A DNA stretch of 64,000 bases, from positions 2,679,476 to 2,743,475 of the forward strand of contig JBJCIZ010000239.1 of the NCBI GenBank assembly GCA_051294375.1, given 5' to 3'. The notes under the pieces are model-generated. The model had not been told where the DNA came from, did no database searches, and saw nothing but the letters and a program-made list of their open reading frames with translations. This DNA is from Paraspadella gotoi. Its lineage: Eukaryota > Chaetognatha. Below, one piece after another: positions 1-11,900 of the stretch. Each line of letters opens with the position of its first letter. Within the stretch, counting starts at the first letter, position 1. The position numbers and the translations under genes are program-made.

Positions 1-2970
1 AAGAATCATCACTGTAAATTAACATTCATTTTGAATACTTTTTACAACGCTCCAAGGCGACTACTTTTGACCGGTACTCCTTTGCAAAACAAGCTGCCCG
101 AGTTGTGGGCTCTTCTAAACTTCCTGCTGCCGTCTATTTTCAAATCGGTCAACACCTTTGAACAATGGTTCAATGCACCCTTCGCTCTGACGTGTGAAAA
201 GGTAGAATTAAATGCCGAAGAGTCTATGCTCATCATCCGCCGATTGCACAAGGTTTTACGCCCATTTTTGCTGAGGCGTCTGAAGAAAGAAGTCGAATCT
301 CAGTTGCCGGACAAGATCGAATACGTGATAAAATGCGATATGTCGGCTCTTCAAAAAGTCGTCTATCATCACATGCAGAAACGCGGCATCATGCTCACGA
401 ACGGAAACGAAAAGGGAAAGGGCGGAAAAGGCGGAGCCAAGGCTCTTATGAACACGATCATGCAGCTGCGTAAGTTGTGCAACCATCCGTTCATGTTCCA
501 GCACATCGAAGAATCGTTCGCGGAACACATCGGACAGCCCATCGCCGACGGAGCGCCCATGATATCCGGCCCGGATTTGTTTCGGGCCTCTGGAAAGTTC
601 GAGTTGCTGGACAGGATGCTGCCCAAGCTGAAGCACTTCGGTCATCGCGTCCTCATCTTCTGTCAAATGACGACGCTGATGACCATCATGGAAGATTATC
701 TCCAGTGGCGAGAGTACAAGTACTTGCGTCTCGACGGCGCCACGCGCGGCGACGACCGTGGAACGCTCCTCGAAAAATTCAATCACCCAGAGTCGGAATA
801 TTTCATATTCCTCCTTTCGACGAGGGCGGGCGGGTTGGGGTTGAATCTCCAAACCGCCGACACGGTTGTCATATTCGATTCCGATTGGAATCCTCATCAA
901 GACATGCAGGTTAATTTACTGTTTTATACCTTTTTCAAAATCCCAAAGTTTTTTTTTCTAGTTCATTACTTTGTATAATTTAACGAAATATATCTCGCCA
1001 TCTCAGGCTCAAGACCGCGCCCATCGAATCGGGCAGAAGAACGAAGTTCGAGTCCTGCGACTCTTGACGGTCAACTCCGTCGAGGAAAAGATTCTCGCCG
1101 CTGCCAAACACAAGATGAACATGGACGAGAAGGTCATTCAGGCGGGAATGTTCGACTCTAAATCCACCAATGTCGACCGTCGCAAATATCTGCATTCGAT
1201 TCTGGAAAAGGAGACTGGTAATTACTATATATAATATATATGTAATATATTACTGTATAATCTTAGAGAAGATGCTGATGATGATGGACATTTGACATAC
1301 AATTACATTCAATTCGTAATCAATGACTGTTGTTGAGACGTCTGACACCTTGCGCCGTGAGACGTGCGTTTCGGTTTATTTAACTAATATTTTTAAAATA
1401 TTAAACATTACTTCAACAATCGTGTATTCCTCGCCATCCCCTAGGACTGGAAGAAGAGGAAGAGGACGAAGTTCCCGACGACGAAACGATCAACCAGATG
1501 ATCGCTCGATCCGAACTCGAATTCGAAAAGTATCAGGAGATGGATATCGAGCGGCGACGCGAGGAGGCGCAGAACCCCAACCGGAAACCGCGTCTCATCG
1601 AGCAGTCGGAACTGCCGGGCTGGTTGCTCAAGGCCGACGAAGAGATCGACTCGCTCACTGCCGACGAAGAAGTCAAGGTCGGGGCGTGAAGGGATTTGTA
1701 AAGTTTGGTTCTGATAAATCGTCTAACAAAAGTTTGTGTCCAACATAAGTAATTAATATTTTCCGAATTCTCAGACGATCTTTGGAAAGGGTCATCGGGC
1801 AAGAAAAGAGGTGGACTATTCCGATGGCGTGACGGAGAAGCAGTGGCTGATGGCCATTGAGGACGGAACCCTTGATGATCTCGAGGAAAGCATCCGGGAA
1901 AAGAAGAAGGTATGGTGTATAACAATATTAAACCTTTAGGGCAATAGATTGAAAATTTATCAAAACTTAATCAGAATACGACAATATGCAAATGAAATTG
2001 ACGAACTCGATCTCATTTGAAATAATTCACAAATTAATCTGCTGCAGGTGTGCAACGCGTTTGTTTATTATTTATACATTGAATTTATCTGAAATGAAAT
2101 AAATTTTAATACGTTTGCTATGTATAAATCTATTTGAGTTTATTCTTTTTTAAATAGGAAAAAGCCAAGCGGAGAAGCAAAAAGAAAAAAGACGACGACG
2201 ACGATGACGACGACGACGACGAAGAGGAGAAAACTCCGCCCAAGAAAGGAAAGAAACGCGGACGCCCGGCCGGCGATACCCCGGCCCGCGGCGGACGCGG
2301 TCCCGGAGAAAAATTACCCAAGAACCCGCCCAAGTTGCAGAAGCAGCTGCAGAAGCTGCTCAACGTCGTCCTCAATTACTCGGACGGCACGGACGGCGAC
2401 GAGCGCGTCCTCAGCACGCCCTTCTACACGTTGCCCAAGCGCAAAGAGTACCCCGAATACTACGAAGTCATCAAAAAGCCGATGGACTTTGAGAAGATTC
2501 AGCGGAAACTGAAGAATCACCAGTACCGTTCCGTCGACGACCTCGAGCGCGACGTCTCGCTGCTTTGCAAGAACGCACAAGAGTTCAACGTGGAGAGTTC
2601 GCTCATTTACGAAGATTCCATCGTCCTCTACTCCGTCTTCACCAAAGCGCGCGAACGTATCAAGCAGGCTTCGGAGGCTTCGCGGGCCGGACCTTCCAAT
2701 GAGGGCGCCGCCGGCGGCGAAGACGACGACGACGAACGCGGCGGCAGCGTTCGCGGCGGCGGTGGCAGCGGAAGCAGCGACGACGACGATCACGAGCCGG
2801 TGGCGGTGAAAAAGCCTAAGATGGGGTCTCGTGGCGGAAGAGGGGGCGGCGCGAAGAGGGGTGGCGGACGGGGATCCAGATCAGGGGGACGACCCTCCAA
2901 GGCGCAGATGATTTCTGATGACGACGATTCGGAAGACGACGCCGCGTCCGACGCCAACGCCAGCGATTGA
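1..2970 (+). CDS. SMARCA4: SMARCA4/BRG1 (Brahma-type) SWI/SNF ATPase, 3' part
   Basis: C-terminal half of the catalytic ATPase of SWI/SNF (BAF) nucleosome remodelling complexes, a nuclear protein. The window opens inside an exon: codons run in frame from base 1 (KNHHCKLT, then [20 protein letters not shown]), so the 5' part of the gene lies outside. Visible in order: the end of helicase lobe 1, the SNF2 C-terminal helicase lobe ([47 protein letters not shown]), a SnAC-like segment ([28 protein letters not shown]), a basic/poly-Asp linker with an AT-hook-like KRGRPAG, and a bromodomain ([21 protein letters not shown]...[16 protein letters not shown]). The tail is glycine/arginine-rich and acidic. 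Exons: 1-909, 1017-1215, ~1445-1680, ~1775-1910, 2158-2970, all GT-AG. Order and sequence match BRG1/BRM throughout. I cannot say which of the two vertebrate paralogues it is closer to; it is probably the single pro-orthologue. Confidence 0.97.
1928..2047 (+). repeat. Dispersed stem-loop repeat, copy 1 (SMARCA4 intron)
   Basis: About 120 bp filling most of the last SMARCA4 intron. It shares a long stretch with 16277-16404: TATTAAACCTTTA, GGCAATAGA, CTTAATCAGAATACGACAA, then ATATGCAAATGA and a near-palindrome (AAATGAAATTGACGAACTC paired with GATCTCATTT), ending AAATTAATCTGCTGCAG. See the family finding for the other copies. Confidence 0.8.
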
Positions 2971-4079
2971 CGAGAATCGACTTCTGGAAAATTGCGGCCA
3001 TCAGAAATTTGGGATCGGTTTACAATTTGACCGATGGAGGAAACGAGTTAGAAAAAAAAAAAAAAACAAAAAAACAGGAAACAAAAACGCTTTACGATTC
3101 TTTCTCCGTATGCAGATTTGTTTTACCGTATGTAATCTCTTTTTGCCCTTAGTTATTTTTTTTTTTAGTGTTGGTGTCAATTAGATTCGTTTTATTTCTA
3201 TTTGACACTTTTTCTTTTTTGCAAACCTGACTTCAATGAATTTTACGGATGGACTTGAAAAATTAACTGTAAATAAGTTTGATGTTTGTCAATGCATTAA
3301 AAAGCATTAAAAAGCATTTATTAAAATTTACGTAAATTAAGATTTATCATGCATAGATTTTTGCTTTATTTTAAATATAAAAAGTTTTAAAAAAATTTTT
3401 TAAAATTCTTAATTAAATTTTCAAAAAAGATAGATTATTATAGATAATAGTTAAAGTTAATTACAATTTTTATTGGTAACGCGCCGAGGAGTTGATGAGG
3501 TAAATTGGTAGAGGTGCTCTCATGGCACTAACGTATGAGATTGTCTCCCGATCAACACTCGAGTAAAAATTGACAAAACCTTTCTAATATTACTACAATG
3601 TTTTTTTCATTTTAATTATACTAGTGTTGATCTGTGGACATTATATGAATGTTAATAGCAGTTTTACTTTGTTGCTTCTAATTCATATCCTATAGTAAAC
3701 CCATGTGTGCGTTTTTATAATTAAACTGTATTCGTGTATTATAAAACAACTCTCAACACATACACATTAGTTCGAAAAAAAAAACCGTTTCTATTAACTT
3801 TTTACAAATTTCAATGAACAAAAAAAAATCATGGTTTAAATTTTACCTACTTTTAGAATTAAATTTAAAAAAACTCAAAACTATAGTTCCAGGTTATCCA
3901 TTTCCTATAAGAATGATAAGAATGATTCATTCCTTTAATTGTGACCCTAATTTATGAACTTACTTAATCATTTTCCAACCATTTTGATATGCTATTGCAT
4001 GCCATTTTAAATATTAATCTCAGATTTCAACATGTTGCCGAGAAAATGATTCGGTTCTGAGAGAGAACTGACCCGCGCC
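2971..4079. other. Intergenic, AT-rich; SMARCA4 3'UTR and PEX3 upstream region
   Basis: No convincing gene. It holds the SMARCA4 3'UTR, A/T homopolymers and a weak tRNA-like stretch (3491-3556). An acceptor-like pyrimidine/AG (ATTAATCTCAG, AG at 4021-4022) lies about 60 bp before the PEX3 ATG. Confidence 0.6.
3491..3556 (+). other. tRNA-like or tRNA-SINE-like relic (weak)
   Basis: The outer GTTGAT can pair with ATCAAC like an acceptor stem. AATTGGTAGAGGTGC resembles a D-arm/A-box, and GGTGC-TCTCATG-GCACT can fold as an anticodon-like hairpin. There is no good TΨC arm or B-box, and position 33 of the loop would be C. A functional tRNA is unlikely; a degenerate tRNA-derived SINE head is the best guess. 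Confidence 0.2.
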
Positions 4080-5397
4080 ATGTACGCTTGGTTTAAGCGA
4101 AACCGGCGACGAATCGTCGTCGGCAGCGGATTGGCCGCAGGCGGTTTCCTCCTCTACAAATTCGCCGAGCGAAAACTGGAAGAGTTTCGCGAGTCCGAGG
4201 CGCAAGAGTGTCTCAAGCGAGCGAGGAAGCAGCACCACTTCGATTCCAATCAACGCACGTGCAACATGACCGCTCTCTCTATGGCCTCCACCCTCGGGGA
4301 CGCTCTCAAGGCCAAGGTGGACGCGGAGAAACTGACGGCTATGCTCCACGAAAAGCCGGAGAACAAATTGCAGATTTGGGAAGAGTTGAAAGTCCTCGCT
4401 TTCACTCGCTCAATGTCTGCCGTTTACGGAATTTGTCTGTTGGTCGTCACTTTAAGGGTCCAGCTTAATGTGTTGGGCGGATACATGTACCTCGACGCCA
4501 TCGAAGGCCACAACCATTTGGGTATCGTGCAAAAAGTGCCGGTGGCCACTCAGGAGGTGCAACAACGATACTTGTCCGCCATCGAACATTTGGTTCAAGT
4601 AAGCCGTTGCGAGAAGACAACAACGATGAGGGGAACTGCATTATCTCAACTCCTTAATAACTTAACCTTTGGCTTTTCCTTGACAGAATGGTCTGGACAA
4701 ATTGATAACACGTGTCGACACCGCCGTACGGGAAATCGTAGGTCCTTTAACACTCAAAAAGGAAATGACAGTCAGAGATATTTTGGGACTCATCATGGTC
4801 ATTCGGGATAAGGTAAATCTCGGAAGTTAACTGCATAGTTTTAAAACTACTACTACCAATTACAGTATTATTACGTATTTTTGAACTATATTTCTCAAGG
4901 TGGAATCCGGATCAACGACTGGTCTTGGTCACCCCGTCTCCGCCCCCGCCTTTCAAGCTCTGATCGAATCCGCGCTCAAGCCGGACATTCCATCACAGCA
5001 AGAAGGCGTGGAGCAGATGACGCGCGAGGACATCATCTTGACCAAGATGCACGCGGACACCAAAGACGTGATGGCCACTCCCGACTTTGCTTCGCTGCTC
5101 AACCTCTGCTTGAAGATCGCCTTCATGCGTCTCGGAGAGCAATTGGGCGAACACTTTTCCTCTTCTCCTTCCACGACGAACTCGGCCCCCGCCGTCGCGC
5201 CAGAGAACGGCAAGATTCTTCCCAAGCCCGCGCCGAAAATCCCCTTGGCCAAGATCGTTCCCTGGATCTCTGGCGCGGTCAACTCCGTTTGTGCGAGTCC
5301 CCCGAATCTGTTCATGCAGGAGTTGCTACTGCTTGAGCCATTGAAGCAGTTCTCTTGCAACGTTTACGACGCTTTCAGTCAAGAGGGAAAATTTTAA
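4080..5397 (+). CDS. PEX3: PEX3, peroxisomal biogenesis factor 3
   Basis: Peroxisomal membrane protein that docks PEX19 and inserts peroxisomal membrane proteins early in peroxisome biogenesis. The start (MYAWFKRNRRRIVVGSGLAAG) gives the family's basic N-terminus followed by a short membrane anchor. Next come the strongly conserved blocks HFDSNQRTCNMTALSM, NKLQIWEELKVLAFTRS and VVTLRVQLNVLGGYMYLD, all diagnostic of PEX3. C-terminal blocks include DVMATPDFASLLNLCLK, LAKIVPWISGAVNSVC and CNVYDAFSQ. Exons: 4080-4598, 4687-4812, 4900-5397, phase 0 at both GT-AG junctions. The predicted length (~380 aa) is close to the usual 370-375 aa. Of the family, only the loop before PLAKI differs clearly. 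It lies in a + strand run between SMARCA4 and CDK5, with no functional relation to either. Confidence 0.96.
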
Positions 5398-6321
5398 ATT
5401 TAATCAAGAAAGAATACATGTACAATTGTACATGCGTGCCGTCCTTTTGAGCCTGAAGCGCTAAAATTATAGTAATTATAGTAGTACGGTATTTAAAAAA
5501 CTCCTAAAAATTTACAGACCTCGCCATTCCAATATTTTTGCTAGATTTTTTCTCTGCTGTATCATTTTAGATTTTCTGGTGTGTATCCTTTTCAACTCAG
5601 ATTTAAAATTGCTTATGAGGGTAGAAAGCGACGGCGTTTAAATACAGGAAACAATAATCAAGATTATTTTGAATAGGGGGAAGAGCGGCAAGGATGCTTA
5701 AAAAACAGTATTTAATGATCATCTATGTAACAGTTACAGATACGTACCTAATTCAAGATTAACTGACAAACATTAAGTCGATCGATGCTGTATCAAAAAT
5801 TATCTTACTAGAATTTATATTAGAAAAGGGGATAAATAACTTTAAAGGGATTTAAATTTAAGATTAATAGCTTCGCGAGAGAAATATAATGGTGGTATAA
5901 TTGCGCTGCCTATTAATTTTGAGCTGCTAATGTTATAGTTGTTTTTTTCTGTTTCTACTTTATATTCATTTCAGTTTTTTACCAATAAAATTTGGCCCCT
6001 TTTTGTATGTATTTAAAACCTATTATTATTTTCGTTTCTTTTTTTTTCAAAGTCCGGATTTCGAATTACGAAATAATAATTACAAATAATTAAAAGAAAA
6101 ACTGTAACCGAAATTCGGTACTAAAACGAAACTATCAACCGAGAAAACATATTGATCAGACTCTGCAATGATTATGCATTCTTCTCTTCCCAAACAACTC
6201 GTTTCAAACGATCAAACTCTCGCCGATCGATCTCGCTTCTTCGGAACCTGAGCAATCGTCGCCGACGTTAAAAGAGTCAAAAGGCTTCGACATCATTTTC
6301 AATTCGAGTAAAAAAACCAAG
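5398..6321. other. Intergenic: PEX3 3' end and CDK5 upstream region
   Basis: AT-rich and without a recognisable gene. It includes a palindrome CATGTACAATTGTACATG at about 5416-5433 and an AATAAA (~5986) that could serve as a PEX3 poly(A) signal. The last ~130 bp are GC-richer with scattered CG dinucleotides, a plausible CDK5 promoter/5'UTR. Confidence 0.5.
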
Positions 6322-8285
6322 ATGCAGAAGTACGAAAAGCTGGAGAAGATCGGGGAAGGGACCTACGGGACGGTCTTCAAGGCCAAGAACCGCGAAACGC
6401 ACGAGATCGTCGCCCTCAAACGCGTGCGTCTCGACGACGACGACGAGGGCGTCCCCTCCAGCGCCCTCAGGGAGATCTGCCTCCTCAAGGAACTGAAACA
6501 TAAGAATATAGTCAGGTACTTTCCTCCTTATCTTTTATCTCTCTCTCTCTCTCTCACACACATTCTCTCCCCCCCACCAGGCTCTACGACGTCTTGCACA
6601 GCGAGAAGAAACTGACGCTCGTCTTCGAGTTTTGCGACCAAGACTTAAAGAAGTACTTCGACTCGTGCAACGGAGAGATCGACCCGGACACCGTCAAGTC
6701 GTTCATGTTCCAACTCCTACGCGGCCTCGCCTTTTGTCACAGTCACAACGTTCTCCATCGAGATCTCAAGCCGCAGAATCTACTCATCAACAAGAACGGG
6801 GAATTGAAGCTGGCCGACTTCGGGCTCGCCCGAGCCTTCGGCATCCCCGTCCGCTGCTACTCGGCCGAAGTCGTCACGCTGTGGTACCGACCGCCCGACG
6901 TTCTCTTCGGCGCTAAACTCTACTCCACTTCCATAGACATGTGGTCGGCCGGTTGCATTTTCGCCGAACTGGCAAACGCCGGTAAGTCAGTTTTTGGTCG
7001 GCCGGTTTTTCTTTCAGTTTGTTTACTTATTTATTATATTAATATTATTTTTATTTTGGTTGTACCAATTTCATAAAATTCAGCGGCTTGTATTTGATGC
7101 TAGTGCGGAGTACAATAAGCAGATAGAGGGATGATATATTTCACTGGATTCCCCCATTTCTCTTCCCCATTCTCGCTCGAGACACCTTTTCTTCTTCCTC
7201 TTCCGCCTTCTTTCCTCCCTTTCACTCCCTTTCCCTTCCTCTCATCAGAGCGATCCGACAGAAGGGAGCAAGAGAGAGATTTTAGTTCTGTCTTGGTTCT
7301 TACTTCAGCTCGCGAGCTCCCGTCTCAGAGAATAATACTTTTTTTGCCTATTTTTTTGGACTTTTCCTTTGACTTTACTCATAGAAAGATAGAGATGATG
7401 GACCTACCCATCAGTTAGATAAGTATTCCCCGATCTAATACTTAAGTGAGTGGTCTTTTCATACAATTGAAACATTCTTTGAAATATTATACCACTTCAT
7501 TGATAGGGAAGCCAAGTACTCTGGGAGTGAATAAACGAGACTGTGAGAGAGTCTTGATTGAAAGCTTGCAGGGACCTGCTATGTCATTATCTTGTAAGAG
7601 TGATGGAGGCCTTAAACCACCAAAGCCTGTCCAAAGTCAGGGGCAAGATAGCTTATTTATTAAATGAATGGATAATTTCTATATTGGTTGTACCAATTTC
7701 TTTAAAACTATTCTAATTGATATTTGGGGGAAATTTGGTAGAACTTGACGTCGAAATTGTTAATCATTTGTGACGTAATTCAAAAATGAGGCTTTTAACG
7801 AGGTTTTATGTAATCAGTTTTTTGCGACGCAAGTTACGCAACAATATCGAACTGTCGTTCTTTGTTCACCATTTGACGATGACTTAAAATGTTTCCTTTT
7901 CCGACAGGTCGACCCTTATTTCCGGGCAACGACGCCGACGACGAGTTGAAGCGCATCTTCAAACTTCTCGGGACTCCTTGCGAAGACTCTTGGCCGGGAG
8001 TTTCTCAACTTCCGGATTTTAAGCAGTTCCCGCTTTATCCAGCCAACACGCCCCTTTCTCAGGTTTGCCATGTCCAATTGTCCATGGGGAATTAGACCAG
8101 AATTTTGTGTCGTTTCGTCGGCTTTACGATTTTTTTTCCCCCAGGTGGTGCCGAAATTGAACACCCGAGGTCGGGATCTGGTGGCCCGGCTTCTCGTTTG
8201 TAACCCCAGCCTCCGAATGTCGGCCGACGAAGCGTTGCAACACCCTTATTTTAATGATCTCAATCCCGCCATCAAGAGCGGATGA
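6322..8285 (+). CDS. CDK5: Cyclin-dependent kinase 5
   Basis: Proline-directed Ser/Thr kinase activated by p35/p39-type partners rather than classical cyclins. [22 protein letters not shown] holds the Gly-rich loop and VALKRVRL the catalytic Lys. The C-helix reads PSSALRE, the CDK5 signature (PSTAIRE in CDK1/2). [12 protein letters not shown] and [12 protein letters not shown] form the catalytic and DFG loops. The T-loop [21 protein letters not shown] has Ser where CDK1/2 have Thr, as in CDK5. The end is [20 protein letters not shown]. Exons: 6322-6515, 6581-6981, 7908-8062, 8145-8285, with consistent phases; length is ~296 aa (human 292). The third intron (926 bp) carries a transposon-like repeat. 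The phosphorylatable Thr-Tyr pair in the glycine loop (EGTYG) is present. Confidence 0.97.
7421..7700 (+). repeat. ~280-bp interspersed repeat, copy 1 (CDK5 intron)
   Basis: Runs from AAGTATTCCCCGATCTAATA to TTGGTTGTACCAATTTC. It is almost identical to the reverse complement of 11606-11886 and related to the shorter 9914-10107. A partial end (GGTTGTACCAATTTCATAAA) also occurs just upstream at about 7053. No coding capacity beyond a ~70-codon open frame shared between copies. No clear TIR, LTR or poly(A) tail; the class is unknown (SINE-like or non-autonomous DNA element). Confidence 0.85.
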
Positions 8286-8990
8286 AGCCAATTTGTCTTT
8301 GATTTGCAAATCGACTGAAAGACGAGCCATTTTATTTGTGGTTTTTTTTTCCTCTCATGCTATAACTATGTCTATTACATGAATTTGTTCTCGATGATTT
8401 TTTTTAACCAGACGGACCGAAGTCATTTGGTCTGTCCCGAAATTATAAGAATTCGCTCCGATGAATTTACTGAAGATTAAAGTTTATAATTATATCAGTC
8501 ATTACTAATTTATCTAAACATTAGATACGGCAAGGTGGAAATTTTTCTTTTTCATTGGCATGCCATAATGACTCATATTTTCGATTCTGTTTTCGTTAAA
8601 ATTATATTTATATTCTTCGAAGATTTTGCTACGGTTTTATTATATTATCATTAAAGAGGAATAATTTATAACAAAAAGGTATTGTTGTCCTGCAGAAGCG
8701 TGTAGTTTTATAATTCAAAAAGCTACATTAGGAATTTTTAAACATAACCAGCTACAGTGTCTAGTAACAACTGACTAGCCATTCAGCTTTTACTCTGTAG
8801 AATTAATTAATTAACTTCGCTCTACCTTACTTTTAAAATTTTTTGATATCTTCTTTGTTATTCAATTATTCACTTTCAACATCCCAGAATATAACGATCT
8901 CTCATCCAAGAAATTTAACACTGGGAGGACTAAGTCGATTCAGTGTCTAGATTTTTCGGATCGGCGTCGTTTCCGCTACAGGATTTCGTA
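8286..8990. other. Intergenic CDK5-RAD50
   Basis: AT-rich with no gene seen. An ATTAAA (~8476) could act as CDK5 poly(A) signal. Immediately before the RAD50 ATG there is TTTCCGCTACAG followed by GATTTCGTA, an acceptor-like site 9 bp from the start codon. Confidence 0.5.
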
Positions 8991-11900
8991 ATGTCGGTCC
9001 TGGAAGAATTGCAAATATCCGTGAGTTAAAATAATAAAAAATTAATCCACCCCCGCCGGTTTTTTTTCTCAAGAATCTGCTTCGTTCTCTTCGAATCAGG
9101 GCGTCCGTAGCGTGGGTCCCAACGACCCCGTCCGAGTCAGCTTCTTCAAGCCGCTCACGGTGATCGTGGGACAAAATGGGAGCGGGAAGACGACGCTCAT
9201 CGAATCCCTCCGCTACGCCACCACAGGCGACTTTCCGCCCAACGCACGAACCTCCTTCGTTCACGATCCTAAGTTGACCGATACGCCCACCGTTTCGGCG
9301 CAGGTTTGTAATTAAAGGAAGTCTGGCGTTTTTAATCGAGTATTAATTATTTTCTTAATAGGTTCGCCTCCAATTCAACGACGCTACGGGGATTTCTCGA
9401 ACCGCAATTCGCAACTTGCGAGCCACAGCCACTGCCAAGAACGTCTCCATCAAGGTCCTTGACTCTACTATCAAATGGGACGATCGCGGCGACTGCCAGA
9501 CGAACACCTACAAAGACGCCGATTACAAACAGGAGATGGCTGCTTACCTTCATGTGCCGGAAGCAGTTCTCAAATCCGTCATCTTTTGCCACCAGGACGA
9601 GTCCAACTGGCCGCTGGGGTGAGAGAGAGAGAGAGAGAGAGACAGATTTTAATTTCGTGTATATTTTGATGAGGTTGAAAAGTATTTACTTACTAGAACA
9701 CTTCCTTATTCCCCGTCAGGGAAAGCAAATCGGTCAAGGACACTTTCGACAAGATCTTCGGCGCTGAAAGATACACCAAAGCGCTCGACGAGATTCGCCG
9801 CATTCAAAAAGATCTGGGAATCAAACAAAAGGGGCTCGAAGATTCGTTGAAGTTTTTGGACGATAGGAAGCGAACCGCCGATAAGTGGAGGAAGGAATTA
9901 AAAGGTCAGAATTGAGTGAATAAACAAGACTGTGAGAGAGTCTTGATTGAAAGCTTGCGAGGTCCTCAGGTCCTGCTATGTTATTATCTTCTAAGTGTGA
10001 TGGAGGCCTTAAACCACCATAACCTCTCCATAGTCAGAGTCAAAGTCAAGATTGCTTATTGAATGAATGAATGAATAATTTTTATATTGATTGTACCAAT
10101 TTCATAACAATTTTTTTCTTCCCCCACCTCATCCTACCCCCTCTTGAAAAAACAAGAAAAAAAAATATATTTTTTTTCTTTTAGAAAACGAGGAAGAGTT
10201 AGAAAATGTGCTGGGTCGAATCGCGGAGGAGAAGGAAAAGCGGCCTCCGGTTCAGGAAGAAATCAACCGCCTCAACTCTGACAAGGATTGTCTCGCCGAC
10301 ATCGCCCGGCGTGAGGGAATTATTAAGGGCGCGCGGGACACCATCGAGGAGCAAATCGCCGGTAAAAGCGGCCATCTTTCATTTTCTTTTTAAATTTAAT
10401 TTCATAAATTTAATTTCATTCGATCGTCCCGACGTTCACGATATTCTCCCTGCGTTTTTCTTCAGAGGCGGCCCAGACAATGATCAACATTTTGAAGGAT
10501 TTAACGATCGAACAGTTGGAAGAACAAAAGAACGAGTTGTCGGAAAAGTGCGAGGTTCTGAAGGAAGAAAACGCGAAGATTTATCGAGAAATTCAACAGG
10601 TTCGAGAGTTCACTCTGTAGCAGATTGATTTGTTAATAATTTTCCAATGAGATCAAGTGCGTCGATCTCATTTGCATGGTTCTGATTAAGTTTTTAACTC
10701 CAGTTTTTAAAAGTCTTTTTAAAGATTCTCTTATTCCCCCTCTCTCTTCCCTCAGACCACGAAGAGCATAAAGGAGGAAGAGAAGGCGATGCGAAGTCAC
10801 AATCAGGAAGTTGGAAAATTAGAGAAAGAAAAGTCTGATTACGAAGAGTTGCTCAAGGAGAGAAACGAGACTCTCGTCAGCAACGCCCATGACATGGCGA
10901 TCGAAGGTTAATTAATTCTTCACTAGTTATTAACGAAGCTAAAACAAAAACTGCCACGAAACAGTGCACAAAGTACAACCATTCTTTGTCCAATGTTCGC
11001 CGTTATTTGTTCCGTTTCACCCAGGGTTTCTTCAATAGCCTTTTCAAGTTCTTTGTCATTCCGTTCAGGCTTCGACAGTCCCGACTCGATCGACGACGCC
11101 AAGGAGAAAATCTTTATCGACAAAGTCAACGACAAATTACAAAATCTCATCGCCGAGATGCGCGTGAGTTCTCTCTTCTTCTCCTTCGTAATCGGAATCT
11201 CTTTTTCCCCTTCGTTGTCCTTTCTATTATATATTTCTCCCTTAAAGACGGAGACGCAAAAATTCACCGACGACGAGCGCGACATCTCGGCGCGAATCCA
11301 GGAGAATCACGAGGAGATCGTCAAGCGGGAGACGTCGATAAGGATGAAGGGAGAACAGAAGAGAAGGTTGCAAAGGGAACTCGTCGACGTGGAGAAGCAG
11401 CTCGCCAAAGTCGATTCCAACAAAGCGAGGTGCGTTGAGCAGCGAAACCGGGGTCTTCGGTTTTTAATAGATGTCCTTTCGTTGTTGTGGCGCAAGTACT
11501 CCTACGGAAATACTCTCACTTTTCTGTCGTTTGATGTATTTTCATGCTTATTTATTTTATCGAGTCTAGGATTTTTTAAGTTCCTCGTTTGATGTTTATT
11601 ATTATGAAATGGTACAACCAATATAAAAATTATCCATTCATTTAATAAATAAGCTATCTTGCCCCTGACTTTGGACAGGCTTTGGTGGTTTAAAGCCTCC
11701 ATCACTCTTACAAGATAATGACATAGCAGGTCCCTGCAAGCTTTCAATCAAGACTTTCTCACAGTCTCGTTTATTCACTCCCAGAGTTCCTGGCTTCCCT
11801 ATCAATGAAGTGGTATAATATTTCAAAGAATGTTTCAATTGTATGAAAAGACCACTCCCTTAAGTATTAGATCGGGGAATACTTATTGTACTATTGTACT

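Noticed and set aside
256-900. Long - strand open frame opposite SMARCA4
   Set aside because: Antisense shadow of the GC-rich helicase exon; the + strand encodes unmistakable SNF2 motifs.
7446-7667. ~70-codon open frame shared by repeat copies at 7446 (+) and 11638 (-)
   Set aside because: Similarity follows from the two repeat copies being nearly identical DNA; the third copy is broken and there is no known motif.
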